NCBI GenBank assembly: GCA_000733915.1
Contig: JPOM01000001.1
Coordinates: 310,001-374,000 of the forward strand
DNA: 64,000 nucleotides
Direction: 5' to 3'
Source: Caulobacteraceae bacterium PMMR1
Lineage (GTDB): Bacteria; Pseudomonadota; Alphaproteobacteria; Caulobacterales; Caulobacteraceae
This document shows positions 59,764 to 64,000 of the stretch, piece by piece. A program made the position numbers and the translations under genes. Each line of letters begins with the position of its first letter. Within the stretch, counting starts at the first letter, position 1. The notes under the pieces are model-generated. The model worked only from the letters and a program-made list of their open reading frames with translations, was not told the origin of the DNA and made no database searches.

Positions 59764-60795
59764 TCAGAGAAACTCCGCCCGCACGTCGATGGAGGAGTCC
59801 ACGCCCACCTTGTCGTAGCAGGCCTTCAGCCAGGCGTGTGCGGCGCGCCGGCCCCGGTCTTTCAGTTCAATGAGAAAGCTCCACTCGGTGTTGAACTTGC
59901 TGGCGAAGCTGAGGTCCGAGAGCAGGGCGTCGGCCTTCAGCGCGTGCAGCCGCACCCGGCGGTAGCGCGCCCGGCCCGCGGGCGTCAGCAGCGCCTCGTC
60001 GATCAGCTTCTGCACGAAGGCGACCGCCCTCAGTTCCGCCACCAGCGAGGCGTTGAAGGTGATCTCGTTCAGCCGGTCCATGATGTCGCCCGCGGCGCGG
60101 GGCGTCTCCGGGCGCCGGAAGGGGTTCAGGTTGACGATCAGGACGTCGTCAGGCGTGTCCTGGTAGAACAGCGGCCAGAGCGGCGGGTTGGCCAGATAGC
60201 CGCCGTCCCAATAGTCCTCGCCGTCGATGGTCACGGCCTGGAAGAGATAGGGCAGGCAGGCGGAGGCCAGCACCCGCTCCAGGTCGAGCTCGGCGGCGTT
60301 GAACACCACCGCCTTGGACGTCCTGACCTGGGTCGCGGAGATGAACAGCTGAATGGGGCTGCGCGCCCGGATCAGGTCGAAGTCGATGGTGCGGCTCAGC
60401 GCGTCCCTCAGCGGATTGAGGTTCAGCGGGTTGAACTGATAGGGGCTGAAGGCCGTCGCCATGCTCTCCGCGGCGGAGAACAGCGGGCTGCTCTGCAGCC
60501 AGGCGGGGGGCGAGATCGCCTGGGCCCAGACCGAGGAGCTCCCGAACGGGTTCAGCCCGCCCGAGCGGTTGATCTCCCGCCAGAACGCCTCGAGCTTGGC
60601 GCGAGCGCCCTCGACGCCGTTCTCGGCCAAGCCAGCGGCCAAGGCGGCGGCGTTCATGGCGCCGGCCGAGGCGGCGGTGACCGCCTTGATCTCGACCGAG
60701 CCGTCCTCGAGGAGAGCGTCCATCACCCCCCACTCGAAGGCGCCGTGGGCGCCTCCGCCCTGCAGCGCCAGGCAGATGGGCTTGGCTGCGCTCAC
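59764..60795 (-). CDS. Patatin-like phospholipase
   Basis: 343 residues from a GTG start. The oxyanion motif Leu-Gln-Gly-Gly-Gly-Ala-His-Gly-Ala-Phe is at the N-terminus. The nucleophile elbow is Ala-Ala-Ser-Ala-Gly-Ala rather than Gly-x-Ser-x-Gly, and the dyad Asp lies in Trp-Asp-Gly-Gly-Tyr. The C-terminal ~130 residues are a DUF3734-like extension. Patatins cleave acyl esters of lipids, and some degrade polyhydroxybutyrate. It starts four bases after the stop of the 3-hydroxybutyrate dehydrogenase gene and is probably co-translated. Confidence 0.9.
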   Translation of the reverse strand: MSAAKPICLALQGGGAHGAFEWGVMDALLEDGSVEIKAVTAASAGAMNAAALAAGLAENGVEGARAKLEAFWREINRSGGLNPFGSSSVWAQAISPPAWLQSSPLFSAAESMATAFSPYQFNPLNLNPLRDALSRTIDFDLIRARSPIQLFISATQVRTSKAVVFNAAELDLERVLASACLPYLFQAVTIDGEDYWDGGYLANPPLWPLFYQDTPDDVLIVNLNPFRRPETPRAAGDIMDRLNEITFNASLVAELRAVAFVQKLIDEALLTPAGRARYRRVRLHALKADALLSDLSFASKFNTEWSFLIELKDRGRRAAHAWLKACYDKVGVDSSIDVRAEFL

Positions 60796-60799
60796 CGCC

Positions 60800-61600
60800 T
60801 CACGCCGCCGTCCAGCCGCCGTCGATGCTGAGCGCCGCTCCGTTCACGGACGCCCCCATGTCGGACGCGAGGTACAGCAGCAGGCCGGCCAGCTCTGAGA
60901 ACTCCACGAAGCGCTTGGTCGGCTGGGCGGCCAGGATCACGTCGCGCATGACCTGCTCGGGGCTCATGTTGCGCGCCTTGGCCTGGTCGGCGATCTGGCC
61001 CTCGACCAGGGGCGTCTTCACATAGCCCGGGCAGATGGCGTTGCAGGTGACGCCGCTCTCCGCCACCTCGAGGGCGACCGTCTTGGTCAGGCCGATGACG
61101 CCATGCTTGGAGGCGACATAGGCGGACTTGAAGGGCGAGGCGACGAGGCCGTGGGCGCTGGCCAGGTTCACGATCCGGCCGCGCTTCTGCGCCTTCATGA
61201 TCGGGACGGCGGCCCGGATCGCATGGAAGGCCGAGGTCAGGTTGACCGCGATGATCTTGTCCCATTGCTCGGGCGGGAACGCCTCCACCGGGGCCACGTG
61301 CTGCACGCCGGCGTTGGGCATCAGCAGGTCCAGGCGCCCGAACTCCCGCCTGGCCATGTCGACCATGTCGGCGATCTCCGCCGGCTTTGTCATGTCGGCG
61401 GGGTGGTAGCGGACCTCGACGCCGTAGTCGGCGGCGATCCTGGCGCGGGTCGCCTCAATGGCTGCGGGGTCGCCCAGGCCGTTCAGGATCACCCGCGAGC
61501 CCGCCTGCGCCAGCGCCTCGGCCATGGCCTGGCCGATGCCGGAGGTCGAGCCGGTCACGATGGCGACTTGGCCGGAAAGGTCGATGGCGGGGGCGGGCAT
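60800..61600 (-). CDS. bdhA: D-3-hydroxybutyrate dehydrogenase (SDR)
   Basis: 266 residues. The SDR motifs are Thr-Gly-Ser-Thr-Ser-Gly-Ile-Gly (NAD binding), Asn-Ala-Gly-Val-Gln-His, Ser-Ala-His-Gly-Leu-Val, and Tyr-Val-Ala-Ser-Lys-His-Gly. Gln-His-Val-Ala-Pro-Val-Glu-Phe-like and Cys-Asn-Ala-Ile-Cys-Pro-Gly-Tyr-Val-Lys-Thr-Pro-Leu-Val blocks match BdhA. It oxidises D-3-hydroxybutyrate to acetoacetate with NAD, the step after PHB depolymerisation. It is first in a two-gene unit with the patatin. Confidence 0.93.
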   Translation of the reverse strand: MPAPAIDLSGQVAIVTGSTSGIGQAMAEALAQAGSRVILNGLGDPAAIEATRARIAADYGVEVRYHPADMTKPAEIADMVDMARREFGRLDLLMPNAGVQHVAPVEAFPPEQWDKIIAVNLTSAFHAIRAAVPIMKAQKRGRIVNLASAHGLVASPFKSAYVASKHGVIGLTKTVALEVAESGVTCNAICPGYVKTPLVEGQIADQAKARNMSPEQVMRDVILAAQPTKRFVEFSELAGLLLYLASDMGASVNGAALSIDGGWTAA

Positions 61601-61786
61601 GATGGGCTCCAGTCCGGGTTGCGCTGCGCTGCAGCATAGGCGAAGGCCGCGCGCCGCGGAAGCTCCGGCGGCCCTGCGGCCGGTGAACCGAGAATGAACG
61701 GCCCGCGTGGGCGCGCTTCAGCTTGAGCATGCGAAGACGCGCATGTGGCCCGCCGCGGCCTCGACCTGTCTAAGGGAGACTGACCG

Positions 61787-62125
61787 ATGATGCGTAAGCT
61801 TGCCCTGTCCGTCCTGGCCGCCGCGAGCCTCGCGGCTGTCGCGGCCCCCGTCGCCGCCAGTGCGGAAGGCTACTGGCGCGATATCCACCACGACCGCGTG
61901 GACGCCCGTCGTGACCTGCGCGACATCCGCGTAGATCGCCGCGAGCGCAACTACGACCTCTACCGCGCCCGCCGCGCCGCCGAGTTCGGTCACTACGACC
62001 GGGCGGAGGCGTTCGCACGCCGGGCGCGGCTCGAGCAGCGCGATATCAACCGCGACCGCCGCGACCTGCGTCACGACCGTCGCGACCTGCACCGGGATCT
62101 GCACCGGGATCGCTGGGGCTACTGA
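61787..62125 (+). CDS. Small secreted Asp/Arg/His-rich protein
   Basis: 112 residues, with GGGAGA upstream. A signal peptide ends Ala-Ala-Ser-Ala. The mature part is almost entirely charged, with repeating Asp-Arg-Arg-Asp-Leu-Arg/His units and several His; it would form a long helix or coiled coil with alternating charges. It ends Asp-Arg-Trp-Gly-Tyr. Homologous repeats are seen in uncharacterised periplasmic proteins. Function unknown. Confidence 0.75.
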   Translation: MMRKLALSVLAAASLAAVAAPVAASAEGYWRDIHHDRVDARRDLRDIRVDRRERNYDLYRARRAAEFGHYDRAEAFARRARLEQRDINRDRRDLRHDRRDLHRDLHRDRWGY

Positions 62126-62323
62126 GTCCGGACCCAGCGTAGGCGCCCGCGGCGGAGATCCTGTGCCAGCCCCTCCCCGCCGCGGGCGCCGCCTGACCGG
62201 CGCCGGATCGGACCATGACCAAAGCTTAATCCCGATCCGGCTTGACCACAGGCCGGACCGGGGCGGATGACGCGCTCCGGACGCATGCGCGCGGCGAGGT
62301 CGCCAGGCGCGCGGGAGGGCGTG

Positions 62324-64000
62324 ATGATCCGCAAATTCCTGCTCGGCGCGGCTTGCCTGGCTGCCCTGTCCACCGCAGCCCACGCGCAGGCGGCGTCCGC
62401 CGCGCCCCAGGCGCCCGTGCCCAGGGGCAAGCTGCCCGACGCCGCGCGGCCGACCGCCTACCGCCTGAACTTCCGCATCCTGCCGGATCAGGCGAACTTC
62501 TCCGGCCACACCGAGATCGATGCTCAGCTGAAGACGGCGACCTCGCAGCTCTACCTGCACGGCAAGGGCCTGAAGGTCGCCAAGGTCACGGCCAGGGTCG
62601 GGTCCGAGGCCGTCCCGGCGACCTGGACCGAGGTCGATCCCTCCGGCGTCGCGCGGCTGGACTTCGCCCGCCCGCTGCCGGCCGGCCCCGTGACGCTGGC
62701 GTTCGACTACGAGGGCGGCTTCCGGGACAACCCCTCGGGCCTCTATCACATCAAGGTCGGGGACCAGTGGTACAGCTGGACCCAGTTCGAGAGCACCGAC
62801 GCCCGGGCCGCCTTCCCCGGCTTCGACGAGCCCGGCTTCAAGACGCCCTTCACCGTCTCGGTCGAGACCCGCTCGGGCCTGAAGGTGATCTCCAACGCCC
62901 CTGAGGCCGCTGTCGTGCGCACGGGCGAGTTCGAGACGCACCGCTTCGAGCCGACCAAGCCGCTGCCGACCTATCTGGTGGCGATCGACACCGGGCCGTT
63001 CCTGCATCCGACCACGACCATCCCGCCGAACGCGCATCGCAGCCATCCCCTGCCGCTGGACGCGGCGGCGACCCAGGCCCAGGCCGGCAAGCTCGACTAT
63101 GTCCTGGCCGAGACGCCGCGCATCGTGGGCCTGCTGGAGAGCTACTTCGGCCAGCCCTTCCCCTTCCCCAAGCTCGACCAGATCGCCTCGCCCAGCATGC
63201 CCGGCGCGATGGAGAACGCCGGCGCGGACACCTATGCCGACGAGATCATCCTGCTGGACAAGACCGCCACCCCCGGCCAGCGCGCCGCCTTCGGCATGGT
63301 GGTGAGCCACGAGCTGGCGCACCAGTGGTTCGGCGACCTCGTCACCCCCGCCTGGTGGGACGACATCTGGCTGAACGAGAGCTTCGCCAACTGGATGGGC
63401 TATCGCATCGGCAACGCGTGGCGCCCGGAGCTCGACATCGGCGTGGGCGCCGTCGGCGAGGGGCTCGCCGCCATGACCACCGACGCGCTGGAGGTCGGCC
63501 GCCCGATCCACCAGCATATCGAGACCAACGACGAGATCGACGGCGCCTTCGACCAGATCACCTACGGCAAGGGCGGCCAGGTCATCGCCATGATCGCGGC
63601 CTATATGGGCGACGAGAAGTTCCGGGATGGGGTGCGGCTGCACCTGTCGCGCCACCGCTATGGCAATGCGACCACCGAGGACTTCTTCAAGGCCCTGGCC
63701 GATTCCGGCAAGGACCCGCGCATCCTGGCCGCGATGCGCAGCTTCGTGGACCAGCCCGGCGTGCCGGTGGTTCGCTTCGAGCGTCAGGGCGGGCGGCTCG
63801 TCGCCACCCAGTCGCGCTACGCCTTCCTGGGCGGCGCGCCCAAGCCGCAGCTCTGGACCATCCCGCTCTGCCTCAGCGCCGCGCCGGGCCAGCGCCAATG
63901 CACCCTGCTCGACCAGGCCAGCGCGCCGGTCGCCGCGCCCCAGGGCGCCTATCTGATGCCCAACGCCGGGGGGACGGGCTACTACCGCTTCGACCTTCCC
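62324..64000 (+). CDS. M1-family zinc aminopeptidase, C-terminus outside the window
   Basis: 559 residues are present from the ATG at 62324, behind GGGAGGG; the frame runs off the end. A signal peptide ends Ala-His-Ala-Gln-Ala. The M1 exopeptidase motif Gly-Ala-Met-Glu-Asn-Ala appears near residue 305. The zinc site His-Glu-Leu-Ala-His-Gln-Trp follows near residue 330, with the third ligand Glu in Trp-Leu-Asn-Glu-Ser-Phe-Ala. These define a gluzincin aminopeptidase that removes N-terminal residues from periplasmic peptides. About a third of the protein (the ERAP1-like C-terminal domain) is missing. Confidence 0.93.
   Translation, partial: MIRKFLLGAACLAALSTAAHAQAASAAPQAPVPRGKLPDAARPTAYRLNFRILPDQANFSGHTEIDAQLKTATSQLYLHGKGLKVAKVTARVGSEAVPATWTEVDPSGVARLDFARPLPAGPVTLAFDYEGGFRDNPSGLYHIKVGDQWYSWTQFESTDARAAFPGFDEPGFKTPFTVSVETRSGLKVISNAPEAAVVRTGEFETHRFEPTKPLPTYLVAIDTGPFLHPTTTIPPNAHRSHPLPLDAAATQAQAGKLDYVLAETPRIVGLLESYFGQPFPFPKLDQIASPSMPGAMENAGADTYADEIILLDKTATPGQRAAFGMVVSHELAHQWFGDLVTPAWWDDIWLNESFANWMGYRIGNAWRPELDIGVGAVGEGLAAMTTDALEVGRPIHQHIETNDEIDGAFDQITYGKGGQVIAMIAAYMGDEKFRDGVRLHLSRHRYGNATTEDFFKALADSGKDPRILAAMRSFVDQPGVPVVRFERQGGRLVATQSRYAFLGGAPKPQLWTIPLCLSAAPGQRQCTLLDQASAPVAAPQGAYLMPNAGGTGYYRFDLP

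Overview
The window is very GC-rich, and its gene families and gene order point to a member of the Caulobacterales (Caulobacter, Phenylobacterium or Brevundimonas type). The pointers are an NtrZ-like periplasmic protein, the hrcA-grpE pair, a DUF3576 lipoprotein, L21 with an acidic/Ala-rich tail next to L27, a yfaS-pbpC pair, and 6S RNA upstream of 5-formyltetrahydrofolate cyclo-ligase. The taxonomic call is inference from families, because no rRNA is present. Nearly all the DNA looks like ordinary chromosome. I see no integrase, transposase, phage module or CRISPR array.

Layout. 1-8.2 kb: end of argE, a broken DUF427 gene, ptsP (PTS-Ntr enzyme I), a RodZ-like HTH membrane protein, a DUF2461 protein, a secreted S1/P1 nuclease, a Nudix hydrolase, an M28 peptidase and tRNA-Arg(CCT). 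8.3-19.8 kb: a decayed RTX-like repeat gene, a serine beta-lactamase/esterase, a His-rich PadR regulator with a clear palindromic operator, an RluA-family pseudouridine synthase, rarA, a CBS protein, a YidB-like protein, trxA, hrcA-grpE, the YggS PLP protein, a ThiE-like protein, ntrZ, a DUF3576 lipoprotein and yaaA. 19.8-30.2 kb: hisC, an AroQ-type chorismate mutase, frameshifted mesaconyl-CoA hydratase (mch), a carboxylesterase, an aldehyde dehydrogenase, feruloyl-CoA synthase, 6S RNA, frameshifted 5-FCL, a YmdB-type phosphodiesterase and tRNA-Val(GAC).

30.3-42.7 kb: a phospholipase D-like protein, pstSCAB behind a candidate Pho box, a family 2 glycosyltransferase, a GNAT protein, the rplU-rpmA operon with a strong promoter and candidate terminator, a LolA-like protein, an MHS-type transporter with an unusual inserted domain, a PCu(A)C copper chaperone and two small hypothetical genes. 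42.7-55.5 kb, envelope-centred: a Met/Ser/Gly-rich secreted protein with a His/Lys core, yfaS-pbpC (both frameshifted), a two-gene unit of a Sel1-repeat lipoprotein and a secreted parallel beta-helix protein, a second Met/Ser/Gly-rich protein, and a Kdo-hydroxylase-like oxygenase behind a hypothetical gene. 55.5-64 kb: a gene-poor stretch that may encode a small RNA, a methyltransferase remnant, an amine oxidase, mtaB, dapF, a patatin paired with 3-hydroxybutyrate dehydrogenase, an Asp/Arg-rich secreted protein, and the first part of an M1 aminopeptidase that runs off the end.

Two themes stand out. Several genes that are normally intact (mch, 5-FCL, yfaS, pbpC) are each interrupted by one apparent single-base loss, which looks more like base-level assembly error than biology. 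The least explained coding material is the set of secreted envelope proteins at 42.8-54.1 kb, above all the Sel1 lipoprotein/beta-helix pair and the two Met/Ser/Gly-rich proteins.
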